Shown here: positions 7,297 through 16,251 of the stretch, one piece after another
Numbering within the stretch: position 1 is the stretch's first letter
Layout: every line of letters starts with the position of its first letter
Assembly: GCF_030248535.1 (NCBI RefSeq)
Contig: NZ_JAHGAJ010000042.1
Location: 1 to 36,700, forward strand
Origin: Vibrio sp. D404a
Lineage (GTDB): Bacteria; Pseudomonadota; Gammaproteobacteria; Enterobacterales; Vibrionaceae
Length of the DNA: 36,700 nt
Direction: 5' to 3'
The notes under the pieces: model-generated
Told to the model about the DNA's origin: nothing
Database searches by the model: none
The model's input: only the letters and a program-made list of their open reading frames with translations
Position numbers and translations under genes: made by a program

Positions 7297-9375
7297 ATGA
7301 CTTCAATTACTAACGCTGAACTGGATTGGAACGAGTCTGGCACGCCAGTTTCCGACCAATTCGACGACGTTTACTTCTCAAACGTGAACGGTTTAGAAGA
7401 GACTCGTTACGTGTTCTTAAAACAAAACCACCTTCCAGAGCGCTGGCTAGAACACGACCAACGCCGCTTTGTAATTGCAGAAACTGGCTTTGGTACTGGC
7501 CTAAACTTCCTTGCGGTTTGGCAGTGGTTTGACGCATTCCTAAAAGATAACCCACAAGCCATTACCAAAGAGTTACATTTCATCAGTTTTGAGAAATACC
7601 CGTTAAATAAAGACGATCTCATCAAAGCGCATCAAGCTTGGCCAGAACTTGCTGAATATGCAGCTCAGCTTCAAGAGCACTATCCGATAGCAGTGCCGGA
7701 ATGTCACCGAATTGTACTCGGTGATGGCAAAATTACCCTCGATTTATGGTTTGGTGATATTAAAGACTGCATGCCACTTGTCCCGACCCCAGAGCATGGG
7801 TTAGTCGACGCTTGGTTCCTTGATGGTTTTGCACCAAGCAAGAACCCAGAGATGTGGAATCAGAACCTCTTCAATGGCATGGCAAAACTGGCGAAACAAG
7901 ATTGCAGCTGCGCAACCTTTACAGCAGCAGGCTTTGTACGTCGTGGTCTGATTGAAGCAGGCTTTGAAATGAAGAAAGTCAAAGGCTTTGGCACTAAGCG
8001 CGAGATGATTGCGGGTCGCCTAACCGAGAAACAAGCTTTTACTAACATCAAACCATGGTTTGGCCTAGCACCTCATAGCCAAGCGGACGATATTGCGATC
8101 ATTGGTGGCGGTGTAGCGAGTGCTTCCCTCGCGAAAACGCTGACTCGTCGCGGAAAACACGTATCACTCTACTGTGAACACGCACAGCCTGCCGAGAATG
8201 CCTCGGGGAACCACCAAGGCGCAATCTACCCGCTACTGAGTGAAACACGCTCTAATGTATCGCGAGTATTTGGCCCGGGGTTACTGTTTGCTCGTCAGTT
8301 CATCGGCCAAGCAGCGCAATCGGTAGAGTTTGATCATGATTGGTGTGGCGTGAACATTTTGATGTGGGACGAAGCTTCAACCAAAAAGCTCAACCGAATG
8401 TTGGAAGGCAATTTCCATACAGACCTCATTCAACGCCTTTCTCCAGAGCAAGCGAACGAAAAGATTGGCTTACCTGTTGATAAAGAGAGTGTTTACTTCC
8501 CACTAGGTGGTTGGTTAAGTCCGCGCCAGCTTACGCAAGGCCTGATCGCTCAGTTGGAAGCAAATGGTCTCGTTCAAGCTCACTATCAGCATCAAGTAAC
8601 CAAGTTAGAATGGCTCGATGCTGAGAATAAATGGCAGCTAACCATCGACACGCCACAGGGCGAAATCACTAAACAACATAGCCAAGTGGTGGTTGCTAAC
8701 GGGCATAAATTTACTCAGTTTGAGCAAACTGCACCAGTGCCACTTACACCGGTTAAAGGCCAAGTGAGTCATATCCCAACCACTGAGAATCTAAGTAAGC
8801 TCAAAACCGTACTCTGCTTCGATGGTTACATGACACCACAGAACCCTAACAACGGTCGTCACTGCATTGGCGCAAACTACGATAAAACCAATATCAACCA
8901 AGAGTTTGATGCTGAGGTTCAAAAGCATAATGGCGAACGCCTACATGGCTCGCTGCCAGACCAAGCTTGGACTCAAGATGTCGACACTACTGGTAACCTA
9001 TCGCGCCAAGGCATTCGTAGTGTGAGTCGCGACCACCTGCCATTTGTTGGCAATGTTGGTAATTTTGAAGCCATTAAAGCTCAATACCAGAACCTGCATA
9101 ACTTCAACCCGCAGCGTGATGAACTCAGCAGCGTAGATACCGTTGCGAGCTACCCTAACCTCTACTGTTTTATTGGCTTAGGCTCGCGCGGTTTAAGTTC
9201 AGCGCCATTGCTCGCAGAGATTTTAGCTTCACAAATCTGTGGTGACCCAATGCCACTTCCCGCAGATGTACTTGAAGCCATTCACCCAAGCCGTATGTGG
9301 GTAAGAAGGTTGCGTAAAGGCAAAGCATTGACCGCAGGTTGGGTTGCCGATAAGCAGGCAGGCCGCAACCAGTAA
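7297..9375 (+). CDS. mnmC: Bifunctional tRNA 5-methylaminomethyl-2-thiouridine enzyme MnmC
   Basis: Completes the mnm5s2U modification at the wobble position of tRNAs for Lys, Glu, Gln and others. The N-terminal half is an SAM methyltransferase with GFGTGLNF near residue 63; the C-terminal half is an FAD oxidoreductase with the dinucleotide motif IIGGGVASASLA near residue 268. The fused form is usual for Gammaproteobacteria. The frame opens earlier (7225), but the ATG at 7297 gives MTSITNAELDWNESGTP, which lines up with the E. coli start, so 692 residues is preferred; ATG at 7285 is a possible alternative. No strong Shine-Dalgarno was seen before any of these starts. Divergent from fabB and followed by a strong shared terminator. 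Confidence 0.95.
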   Translation: MTSITNAELDWNESGTPVSDQFDDVYFSNVNGLEETRYVFLKQNHLPERWLEHDQRRFVIAETGFGTGLNFLAVWQWFDAFLKDNPQAITKELHFISFEKYPLNKDDLIKAHQAWPELAEYAAQLQEHYPIAVPECHRIVLGDGKITLDLWFGDIKDCMPLVPTPEHGLVDAWFLDGFAPSKNPEMWNQNLFNGMAKLAKQDCSCATFTAAGFVRRGLIEAGFEMKKVKGFGTKREMIAGRLTEKQAFTNIKPWFGLAPHSQADDIAIIGGGVASASLAKTLTRRGKHVSLYCEHAQPAENASGNHQGAIYPLLSETRSNVSRVFGPGLLFARQFIGQAAQSVEFDHDWCGVNILMWDEASTKKLNRMLEGNFHTDLIQRLSPEQANEKIGLPVDKESVYFPLGGWLSPRQLTQGLIAQLEANGLVQAHYQHQVTKLEWLDAENKWQLTIDTPQGEITKQHSQVVVANGHKFTQFEQTAPVPLTPVKGQVSHIPTTENLSKLKTVLCFDGYMTPQNPNNGRHCIGANYDKTNINQEFDAEVQKHNGERLHGSLPDQAWTQDVDTTGNLSRQGIRSVSRDHLPFVGNVGNFEAIKAQYQNLHNFNPQRDELSSVDTVASYPNLYCFIGLGSRGLSSAPLLAEILASQICGDPMPLPADVLEAIHPSRMWVRRLRKGKALTAGWVADKQAGRNQ

Positions 9376-9412
9376 GTCGCTCACAACAGAGAGTGAGAAT
9401 GGACATAGCAAA

Positions 9413-9446
9413 AAGCCCAAGCTTCGTTAAAAGCTTGGGCTTTTTT
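9413..9446. terminator. Bidirectional terminator between mnmC and the flavin reductase gene
   Basis: A perfect 12-pair stem (9413-9424 with 9431-9442, six-base loop) flanked by T runs on both strands. It lies between convergent genes ending at 9375 and 9466 and can serve both. Confidence 0.93.
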
Positions 9447-9465
9447 AATTTCTAGTAAGTATGAC

Positions 9466-9987
9466 TTACAGCTTGGCTATCGCATCTTTAATTTGAGTTG
9501 CGATCTCATCATTGCTGATGCCGCCGGTCTCAAAATCAAAGTTATCGTAGAAGCTTGGTACAGAAACCGATGCCTTCACATTGCCACCGAAATAAGGTGC
9601 TGAACCCGTCGCTGCGCCAAGGACATTCTGTGCACCGCCAGGGCCTGGAGACGTCGCTAGGTATACCGCTGGTTTTTCGCCATACACAGAGCGTTCAATT
9701 CGTGTTGCCCAGTCAAATAGGTTTTTGAATGCTGCAGGGTGATGGCCATTGTGCTCAGCGAAAGAGATAACGTAAGCATCCGCTTCAGCTAGGTCACGCA
9801 AGAATGCTTGAGCGCCTTCTGCTTGGCCAATCTCTTTTTCAGTATCTTCACTGAACATTGGAACTTGATAGTCGTTAAGGTCTAAGATTTTTACTTCGGC
9901 TCCTTCAATCAAGTTAGCTGCGTAAGTTGCTAGAGCTTTATTGATAGAAGTAGAGCTGGTGCTTGCGCCAAATGCGATAACTTTCAT
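9466..9987 (-). CDS. NAD(P)H-dependent FMN reductase family flavoprotein
   Basis: A 173-residue flavodoxin-fold protein. The N-terminal GASTSSTSINKALA resembles the FMN phosphate-binding loop of the NADPH-dependent FMN reductase family, and the central SFAEHNGHHPAAFKNLFDW resembles the family segment that contacts flavin and the dimer partner. Members use NAD(P)H to reduce flavin, quinones, azo dyes or chromate; the natural substrate here cannot be told. Start ATG at 9987 has AAGGA seven bases upstream. It stands alone: the next gene upstream (yfcL) is 165 bases away, with a perfect inverted repeat between them. Family call firm, function general. Confidence 0.82.
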   Translation of the reverse strand: MKVIAFGASTSSTSINKALATYAANLIEGAEVKILDLNDYQVPMFSEDTEKEIGQAEGAQAFLRDLAEADAYVISFAEHNGHHPAAFKNLFDWATRIERSVYGEKPAVYLATSPGPGGAQNVLGAATGSAPYFGGNVKASVSVPSFYDNFDFETGGISNDEIATQIKDAIAKL

Positions 9988-10065
9988 GATGATGTCCTTT
10001 CGTTAATCTCGGTAAGTGGTGTTAGATTAACCTAGACAGAAAATGGAACAATCACAAGATTTGTA

Positions 10066-10096
10066 CAGACTTATTCAAATAATTCGAATAAGTCTG
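10066..10096. repeat. Perfect 11-base inverted repeat upstream of the flavin reductase gene
   Basis: Arms CAGACTTATTC (10066-10076) and GAATAAGTCTG (10086-10096) are separated by nine bases. There is no T run on either side, so it is not a standard terminator. It lies 78 bases upstream of the flavin reductase start and 57 bases past the yfcL stop, where an operator or a 3' end structure could be. Confidence 0.6.
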
Positions 10097-10152
10097 CTTT
10101 CAGCTCAGTGTATGCGATAGGGAAGAGAAAATGAGCACACACTGGAGAGGTA

Positions 10153-10416
10153 TTAAGCGAGGTTTTGTAGCTCAACCCATAGGTCATTTACAATAGTGCG
10201 ATCAGCTGGTGTTAGTTCTGAACGTGCCTCTTCTAGGCTTTGCTCGATACGCACTTTCACTTCAGCAATATCTTCAATGCCTTCTTCTTCACATGAAGCC
10301 ACTGAAAGAGAAATATGACCACGTAAGTAACCACCAGCAAACAGTTCATCGTCTGATGCGTTTTCGATACGCGCATCAATTACTTCAAGTAGTTTTTCTT
10401 CAAATTCGATAATCAT
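10153..10416 (-). CDS. yfcL: YfcL family protein
   Basis: An 87-residue soluble protein resembling E. coli YfcL, including the block NASDDELFAGGYLRGH at about 19-34 and a C-terminal TPADRTIVNDLW motif. The family has no established function. It follows epmC by nine bases, and its Shine-Dalgarno (AAGAG) overlaps the epmC end, so the two are cotranscribed and probably translationally coupled. The same pair stands next to mnmC in E. coli (there yfcL, yfcM). Confidence 0.88.
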   Translation of the reverse strand: MIIEFEEKLLEVIDARIENASDDELFAGGYLRGHISLSVASCEEEGIEDIAEVKVRIEQSLEEARSELTPADRTIVNDLWVELQNLA

Positions 10417-10425
10417 AGTTTTCTC

Positions 10426-10956
10426 TTATTTCACAATAAATTGGTTAGCCGATAATGGTGTGATGTTGTAGAAGTCTCGCAACGCCTCTGACAGCATTTT
10501 CACGCGCGGTGGCAGGCCAACTTCTAAAATACCCATTACTTCGTTATGAACCTTTTGCATAAAGGCCAAACGATCTGGCTCAAAATCGCCGTGTAGATTG
10601 TCACAGCTGACATTAAAAGGAAAGCCCGCGCTCAATGCCAAGATCCATTCGTATGCTTGAGGTCGAATTTCTACCTTCTCAAATTCCGCTTGCACAGCTT
10701 CAGTACGACCATCAGGCTCATACCAATAGCCAAAGTCCTCCAATAGACGACGCTCTGGGCCAGCCACACACCAGTGGGCGATTTCGTGCAAAGCAGACGC
10801 ATAGAAACCACGCGCAAAAACGATACGATGATGAGGAATATCGTCATCAGCAGGCAGGTAAATCGGCTCATCTTCACCCAGCTCTAGCTTGGTATTGAAG
10901 CTCTCGAAAAAGGTTTGATTGAAGATATTGATGATGTCTGGGTATTGGTGCGTCAT
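10426..10956 (-). CDS. epmC: Elongation factor P hydroxylase
   Basis: EpmC (YfcM) hydroxylates the beta-lysylated lysine of translation factor EF-P, the last step of a modification that helps ribosomes through polyproline stretches. The 176-residue product has the metal-binding HEIAHW at 57-62, the key motif of the family, within the conserved stretch ARGFYASALHEIAHW. It matches YfcM in size and in its place next to yfcL. EF-P itself and epmA/epmB are not in this window. The start ATG at 10956 gives the family N-terminus with a short lead. Confidence 0.9.
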   Translation of the reverse strand: MTHQYPDIINIFNQTFFESFNTKLELGEDEPIYLPADDDIPHHRIVFARGFYASALHEIAHWCVAGPERRLLEDFGYWYEPDGRTEAVQAEFEKVEIRPQAYEWILALSAGFPFNVSCDNLHGDFEPDRLAFMQKVHNEVMGILEVGLPPRVKMLSEALRDFYNITPLSANQFIVK

Positions 10957-11254
10957 AAGATTAAAACTAAATAAGAATTACAGGCGCATTTTGCGGTTTT
11001 TTCGGCGCTCGGTAAAGCCCTATTCAACGCAATGTCATTATACTAAACCCATCTCCTAAGCATGATAATCGATTGCCACTCCCAGATTACACCACTTTAC
11101 GGTGAAGGATTAGTTTAGCTAATCTGAAATACCTGTTCACGGTACAAATATTCATTCGTAAAATGTGACTTTTCGCACTAAACTCGCGCTTCATTTTTAT
11201 ATCTCACGGCCTATAAATTGCCATTTTATAGACCTAAATTATAGAGTTACAGCA

Positions 11255-11878
11255 ATGCTACTAAGTGTTTTGTATATCATTGGCATCACGGCAGAAGCCA
11301 TGACTGGCGCTCTCAGCGCTGGCAAACAAAAAATGGATTGGTTTGGCGTCATGCTGGTTGCAAGTGCGACCGCAATCGGTGGCGGTACCGTGCGAGACAT
11401 TCTACTTGGACACTACCCTCTAGGTTGGGTAGAAAACCCCGAGTTTCTTGCTATTACGTGCATTGCGGGCGTCATCACTACGGGTCTTGCAAAGTGGGTG
11501 ATTAAACTCAAAGGCTTGTTTATTCGTTTAGACGCGCTTGGCTTGATCGTATTTAGCATCATCGGCACGAAAGTGGCAATGAACATGGGCTTGCACCCAA
11601 TGATCTGTATGGTGTCTGCACTGGTTACAGGTGTCTTTGGTGGTCTGCTTCGCGATCTTATCTGTCGCCAAACACCGCTAGTGCTGCATGAAGAACTTTA
11701 CGCGTCTATTGCTCTTATCGCATCAGGCCTATACCTCGCATTACTTGAGTTTGGTATTAACGATGTAACAGCAACCATCTCAACACTGGTTGTTGGTTAT
11801 CTATTACGAATGGCAGCCGTGCGCTTTAAGTGGCGTCTACCATCGTTCCACCTAGATCCAGAAAGCTCTGTGCATTAA
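11255..11878 (+). CDS. TRIC-type cation channel family membrane protein (YicG/YadS-like)
   Basis: A 207-residue integral membrane protein with about seven hydrophobic segments. Two internal repeats of the family are visible: ATAIGGGTVRDILLG at about 38-52 and TGVFGGLLRDLICRQ at about 125-139, each with the glycine-rich turn and Arg-Asp. This is the UPF0126/TRIC family, whose prokaryotic members form trimeric monovalent-cation channels; others are unassigned. The frame is open from 11165, but the ATG at 11255 gives MLLSVLYIIGITAEAMTGAL, aligned with E. coli YicG, so the upstream 30 codons are left out. It is divergent from epmC across 298 bases in which no confident promoter or riboswitch was found. 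Confidence 0.87.
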   Translation: MLLSVLYIIGITAEAMTGALSAGKQKMDWFGVMLVASATAIGGGTVRDILLGHYPLGWVENPEFLAITCIAGVITTGLAKWVIKLKGLFIRLDALGLIVFSIIGTKVAMNMGLHPMICMVSALVTGVFGGLLRDLICRQTPLVLHEELYASIALIASGLYLALLEFGINDVTATISTLVVGYLLRMAAVRFKWRLPSFHLDPESSVH

Positions 11879-11907
11879 TTTAGTATTACGCTTTAACGAG
11901 AAAACAA

Positions 11908-11941
11908 AAAAGGTTGCTCCAACAGGAAGCAACCCTTTTTT
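11908..11941. terminator. Terminator between the TRIC-type gene and aroC
   Basis: Stem 11912-11918 with 11928-11934 (GGTTGCT and its complement), with T runs after the stem on the plus strand (seven Ts) and on the minus strand. It lies between convergent genes and can serve both. Confidence 0.82.
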
Positions 11942-11966
11942 TATCAATTCTCAATACACTCAGCCG

Positions 11967-13052
11967 TTAGATCTGAGGTGTATTAGTTGTCACGCCGTGG
12001 TTTTGTCCACGATGACGCAATAGGTGATCAAGCAATACAATCGCTAACATAGCTTCTGCAATTGGCACTGCACGAATACCAACACATGGATCGTGACGAC
12101 CTTTAGTGATTAGCTGAGTCGGTTCGCCATCTTTTGTGATGGTGTCGCCCGGTACTGTGATACTTGATGTAGGCTTAAGCGCAATGCTTGCTACGATATC
12201 TTGGCCCGTTGAAATACCACCCAAGATGCCACCAGCGTGATTACTTGTGAACCCTTCTGGCGTTAGTGGGTCGCGGTGCTCACTGCCCTTTTGGTTAACG
12301 ACATCAAAGCCATCGCCAATCTCAACACCTTTCACTGCGTTGATGCTCATTAGCGCGTGCGCGATGTCAGCGTCTAGACGATCAAAGATTGGCTCGCCAA
12401 GGCCGACTGGCACTTGCTTCGCCACAACTTGGATCTTCGCACCAATCGAGTTACCTTCTTTAAGAAGATCACGAATCATCTGATCGAATTCTGGCACTTT
12501 GTCTGCGTCTGGGCAGAAGAACGCGTTGTTCTCGATTTCGTTCCAATCTACCTTCTCGATAGCGATATCGCCCATCTGAGATAGGTATGCTTGAATCTCA
12601 ACACCGAACTCTTGCTTAAGATATTTCTTCGCAATTGCACCCGCTGCAACACGCATTGCGGTTTCACGTGCAGAAGAGCGACCGCCACCACGGTAGTCAC
12701 GCACACCATATTTCTGATGGTATGTGTAATCCGCATGACCCGGACGGAACTTGTCTTTAATTTCTGAATAGTCTTTAGAGCGTTGGTCTGTATTTTCAAT
12801 CAGTAGACCAATAGATGTACCCGTGGTTTGACCTTCAAAAACACCCGATAAGATCTTTACTTCATCCGCTTCACGGCGAGCTGTGGTATAGCGAGAAGTA
12901 CCCGGACGACGACGGTCCAGATCTTTCTGCAGATCTTCTTCGGTAATTTGTAATCCTGGTGGGCACCCGTCTACGATACATCCTAGTGCGATACCGTGAC
13001 TCTCTCCGAATGTGGTCACTCGAAAGTGTTGTCCGATACTGTTTCCTGCCAT
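11967..13052 (-). CDS. aroC: Chorismate synthase
   Basis: Converts EPSP to chorismate, the last shared step to aromatic amino acids, folate and quinones; needs reduced FMN. At 361 residues it carries the signature FGESHG at 15-20, the RRRPGTSRYTTARREADE block at about 47-64, and the second signature GVRDYRGGGRSSARET at about 116-131, all intact. In many relatives prmB lies directly upstream; here the upstream neighbour is instead the large lipoprotein gene and its terminator. The start ATG at 13052 gives the family N-terminus MAGNSIGQHF. Confidence 0.97.
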   Translation of the reverse strand: MAGNSIGQHFRVTTFGESHGIALGCIVDGCPPGLQITEEDLQKDLDRRRPGTSRYTTARREADEVKILSGVFEGQTTGTSIGLLIENTDQRSKDYSEIKDKFRPGHADYTYHQKYGVRDYRGGGRSSARETAMRVAAGAIAKKYLKQEFGVEIQAYLSQMGDIAIEKVDWNEIENNAFFCPDADKVPEFDQMIRDLLKEGNSIGAKIQVVAKQVPVGLGEPIFDRLDADIAHALMSINAVKGVEIGDGFDVVNQKGSEHRDPLTPEGFTSNHAGGILGGISTGQDIVASIALKPTSSITVPGDTITKDGEPTQLITKGRHDPCVGIRAVPIAEAMLAIVLLDHLLRHRGQNHGVTTNTPQI

Positions 13053-13199
13053 TGCTTCCTCTGAATTAGCAGCTAGTGAGCGGTTTGGGTAAGTAAACCT
13101 TCTTCCTAGCGGCTTTACTTGTCTATTCTTCGTGGATTCATAGTGGCTTTATTACCAAATGATGTAAACCCCAAATAGGGAACAATTGTCAGTTTATCG

Positions 13200-13235
13200 A
13201 AAAATAAAAAAGGAAGCCTATTGCTAGGCTTCCTT
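13200..13235 (-). terminator. Terminator after the large lipoprotein gene
   Basis: A perfect 11-pair stem (13210-13220 with 13225-13235, four-base loop), followed on the minus strand by TTTTTTATTTT. It is 56 bases past the lipoprotein stop and separates that unit from aroC. Confidence 0.93.
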
Positions 13236-13291
13236 GTTTTACAGTCTTTGATTCACAGACTTTGTACTATATGCGTCAATCTAATCTCAGA

Positions 13292-15475
13292 TTAGTCGTC
13301 GTTCGACGAACCATCCCACACCATATTGAAGTTCAAATCAGTAATGTACTCGCTCCAGTCATCACTGATTTTGCCAATGATGCTGTAAGTCTCGTCTAAC
13401 TCAAGTGAGTGACTATCTTGTAGTCCGAATAGGAAAGAAAGTACCGCATTCGGTGCCCCATCCTCTTCTACTACATCACAAAAATATGGGGACAAGCTGT
13501 AACCACTGTCGGCAGAAAGCGACTCCGATGTCACAGTGAATCGTTCAAAAATAGCCGCATCGCCATTGTGCGAGGTCAACAGTCCATCACAGCTAATCCC
13601 ATTCATCCACACCTTGATATAGTCATGTGAATGACCAGGTGAAAGCTCGGCTGTATTCATCTGTAGTGACGTCGAAATTAATTCGTATTGGTGATCTTGT
13701 TCACCAGGCCAGTAGAGATAAGCATCTCTTAACTCAGGACCATCACTTGATTTCACTTGGATGCGCTTTTCTGCATCAGCTTTGTTACTAAAGCCAACAT
13801 AACGACTAGATTCACCATCCTCAGTCCAGAGCATAGTCAGGGCGCCCTGTGAGATTAAGTTACTATCATAATCATTGGTTAGGTCGTAACTCATGGTCAT
13901 CACTTCGTCGTCATCGACAAATGAACCGACCAAAGTGTCACCTTCGACAACATAAGTTCCCACTTTTAGCGTCGCCTCTGTTGTACATTCTGTCTTATTG
14001 CTTAGGTCACGATCATTGTAGAAGATCTCACCATCTTCAAAGCGCACGGTGTCACACCACACTTGAGCGTAGTTTGTACCGTTAGAGCCTCGCTCTAGAA
14101 AGTACCAAGTGTTGTCTTCTAGCGGATGTGTATCGCCCGGTGGTAGCGGTGCTTCTTCGATAATCGGGAAGCTTAGAGTTGCCTCGACCCATTCACTGTT
14201 TACACCATCATTGACTGAAACCGTCAGTGTTTCTGCACCAGCTGCTGCTGAGCGTGGAAGTAAACCAGAGAAACTCACCACACCCTCTTCGCTTACTAGA
14301 GCGTTGAAACCTGTGCGAGCCGCTGTTGATAGCGTCGTTTCTACCTTGTAAGTTAGGGCGTCACCATCTTGGTCTGTGAACAGCGCGCTTACATCAAGCG
14401 TATCCGTCAACAACTCGCCTTCTGTCAGCATCCATGTATTCATCGTCGACTGCAAGTTTGCAAGCTCGCCCTCATCGACAACTGGAGGCTGGTTATCCGT
14501 CAACACGGTTACTTCAAAGGTCAGTGGGTATGAGCGTGCATCGTGCTCATCGGTTGCAAAGATATGGTAAACAAAGCTGCCGGCACCCTCTGCTTCACCC
14601 GTAATCATGCCTGTTTCCGAGTCGATAGACAGGCCATTATTACCATCACCGTCAACGACCATCATAGTGAAGGTCATTTGATCATCTTCAGCATCTTCGA
14701 ATTTATCGCTGACATCGTATGGTTCCCAAGCTTCACCCAGCGTTAATTCAACGGGTTCCGTGGTACCGACAACTTTTGGTCGGGTGTTTGGCGTCACGGT
14801 GATATCTCCACCATTCTGTGGAATATCAACAATTGGCGAGTAATCATCAAGCGTTTGGTTATCGTCTTCAATGATCTCTTGTGTTGCTTCTGCCATAGCT
14901 TCAGCCAACTTCAGCTTGGTTTCGATATCTTCGTCAGAATGATCGACCAGCACTTCGCCAATCAAATTCAGGGCTTCTGCTTGCTCTGTGGTATCTGCGA
15001 TGTAATCACCAAAGATAAGTGCTTGTGACACCTCAAGACCTGCGTCACCAGTGATAGCAGCAACGACTTGTTCCTCAGCGTCAGCTACTGTCAGCTCCGA
15101 GTCTTCAGCAAGAAGCTTGTTGACCATGTTCGTCATTGGATTGATGATTGTGCCGCTGCCCGCATTTGCCAGCGTGAAGTCATGTTGAACTAGACCACGG
15201 TTGCTATCTACCGTTTGCCCAGCGACCGCATTCACACAGACAACTGCATTACGATGGTCTAAGCTCAGGCTTGCTTGACCTTTGTCGTCGGTTTGTCCTT
15301 GAGATAGATCACATACGCCATCTTGTGTGCTGTCTACGAAAACATTGGCATTGGCCAAATAGCCATCAATAGCCGTGATCGAAAACGTCGTTGGACCGTT
15401 CGACGAATCGCTGTCTGAACCACACCCAACCAGAGCCATTGCAATTGACGCTGCCAGTAAGCCTTGCTTTTTCAT
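13292..15475 (-). CDS. Large lipoprotein with Ig/cadherin-like domains, unknown function
   Basis: Starting at ATG 15475 (AAAGGGA eight bases upstream) the 727-residue product opens with MKKQGLLAASIAMALVGCGS, a lipoprotein signal with lipobox LVGC. The frame extends 18 codons further, but that would bury the signal. After a Ser/Asp linker comes a helical N-terminal region (about 30-210), then two Ig/cadherin-like modules of the putative-Ig type: one at about 230-325 (GLSIDSETGMITGEAEGAG) and one at about 330-440 (LFTDQDGDALTYKV). The last 270 residues, Cys- and Trp-containing, are not recognised. Such modules usually mediate adhesion or binding at the outer surface. The gene lies 176 bases downstream of the sigma-factor gene on the same strand and ends at its own terminator, so it may be a target of that regulator. 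A six-pair hairpin (15515-15520/15527-15532) lies in the leader. Confidence 0.8.
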   Translation of the reverse strand: MKKQGLLAASIAMALVGCGSDSDSSNGPTTFSITAIDGYLANANVFVDSTQDGVCDLSQGQTDDKGQASLSLDHRNAVVCVNAVAGQTVDSNRGLVQHDFTLANAGSGTIINPMTNMVNKLLAEDSELTVADAEEQVVAAITGDAGLEVSQALIFGDYIADTTEQAEALNLIGEVLVDHSDEDIETKLKLAEAMAEATQEIIEDDNQTLDDYSPIVDIPQNGGDITVTPNTRPKVVGTTEPVELTLGEAWEPYDVSDKFEDAEDDQMTFTMMVVDGDGNNGLSIDSETGMITGEAEGAGSFVYHIFATDEHDARSYPLTFEVTVLTDNQPPVVDEGELANLQSTMNTWMLTEGELLTDTLDVSALFTDQDGDALTYKVETTLSTAARTGFNALVSEEGVVSFSGLLPRSAAAGAETLTVSVNDGVNSEWVEATLSFPIIEEAPLPPGDTHPLEDNTWYFLERGSNGTNYAQVWCDTVRFEDGEIFYNDRDLSNKTECTTEATLKVGTYVVEGDTLVGSFVDDDEVMTMSYDLTNDYDSNLISQGALTMLWTEDGESSRYVGFSNKADAEKRIQVKSSDGPELRDAYLYWPGEQDHQYELISTSLQMNTAELSPGHSHDYIKVWMNGISCDGLLTSHNGDAAIFERFTVTSESLSADSGYSLSPYFCDVVEEDGAPNAVLSFLFGLQDSHSLELDETYSIIGKISDDWSEYITDLNFNMVWDGSSNDD

Positions 15476-15651
15476 TGATATTCCCTTTATAAGCCTTTTA
15501 ATGTTTGAATCACCGCTGTGTTGAGCCACAGCCTCATCAAGTCGGCGTTATTTTTAGAGGTATCAGTGCGGATTAACAAGACACAGGGAATACGAGAAAA
15601 AACGTAAAATATTTTATGAATTTATTAATAAATTGAGACATTTTCATCAAC

Positions 15652-16245
15652 TTAGGCCGCGAGTCTATTGTGGAGCCAGCTTTTGGCGAACTTGAGATCT
15701 TTTTCAACCAAGCTAGAACTGCAATCCAAAAGTTGGCAAATTTCGGTGTGTCTTAGACCAATATAATATTTGAGTTTTAACACGTTGGATTGACGCGGAT
15801 AGTGATGAGTAAACTCAACCAAAGACTGCTCAAGAGCCACTCTTCTCTCTATGGGTAAAATTTCAATCGACAGGGCTTGTTCCATTGAAATTGACTGATC
15901 TTGTTGGCGCTTATCCGCTTTTTTCGCCCAAGCTTGATTGATCAGAATGTGCTGCATAGCTTTGGCTGCCATCAGATAAAAGTCTCGTGTTTTCTCAATC
16001 GTCCCTTTATCTAACGCAGTCACTTTTAAATAGGACTCATGTATCAACGCCGTGGTGTTGGTTGAGTCTAGATCCTCGCTCACCCCATAGACAGATTTCT
16101 TTCGTCGCTGTTGTGCCAGCTCTTTTAGCCTACGGTAGGCAAAACGGAATATTTCTGCTTCTGACACCTTACAACCAACCTGCCATTTGGCAATGAGTTC
16201 GGTGAGGTTCTCGCTTTGTATACGTGCATCGTCGGTTGAAATCAC
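15652..16245 (-). CDS. ECF sigma factor of the kinase-linked type (EcfP-like)
   Basis: A 197-residue sigma-70 family protein. Region 2 spans about 28-105 (including ALIHESYLKV and the RDFYLMAAKAMQHILINQA block typical of kinase-linked ECF factors) and region 4 about 130-195, with a helix-turn-helix in RHTEICQLLDCSSSLVEKDLK. Where usual ECF factors have Asp-Ala-Glu-Asp before LVQE, this one has Asn63-Thr64-Thr65-Ala66. In V. parahaemolyticus EcfP, a threonine in this region is phosphorylated by the kinase PknT to restore the missing negative charge and allow binding to RNA polymerase. The start is GTG at 16245, six bases after the kinase stop, with the GGGG of the Shine-Dalgarno overlapping the end of the kinase gene, so translation is probably coupled. 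Alternative starts would shorten region 2. Confidence 0.85.
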   Translation of the reverse strand: MISTDDARIQSENLTELIAKWQVGCKVSEAEIFRFAYRRLKELAQQRRKKSVYGVSEDLDSTNTTALIHESYLKVTALDKGTIEKTRDFYLMAAKAMQHILINQAWAKKADKRQQDQSISMEQALSIEILPIERRVALEQSLVEFTHHYPRQSNVLKLKYYIGLRHTEICQLLDCSSSLVEKDLKFAKSWLHNRLAA

Positions 16246-16251
16246 TTGTTT

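Noticed and set aside
10957..11254. Possible glycine riboswitch before the TRIC-type gene
   Set aside because: Some genes of this family are remembered as riboswitch-linked, but no aptamer core such as GGAGAG pairs was found in the leader.
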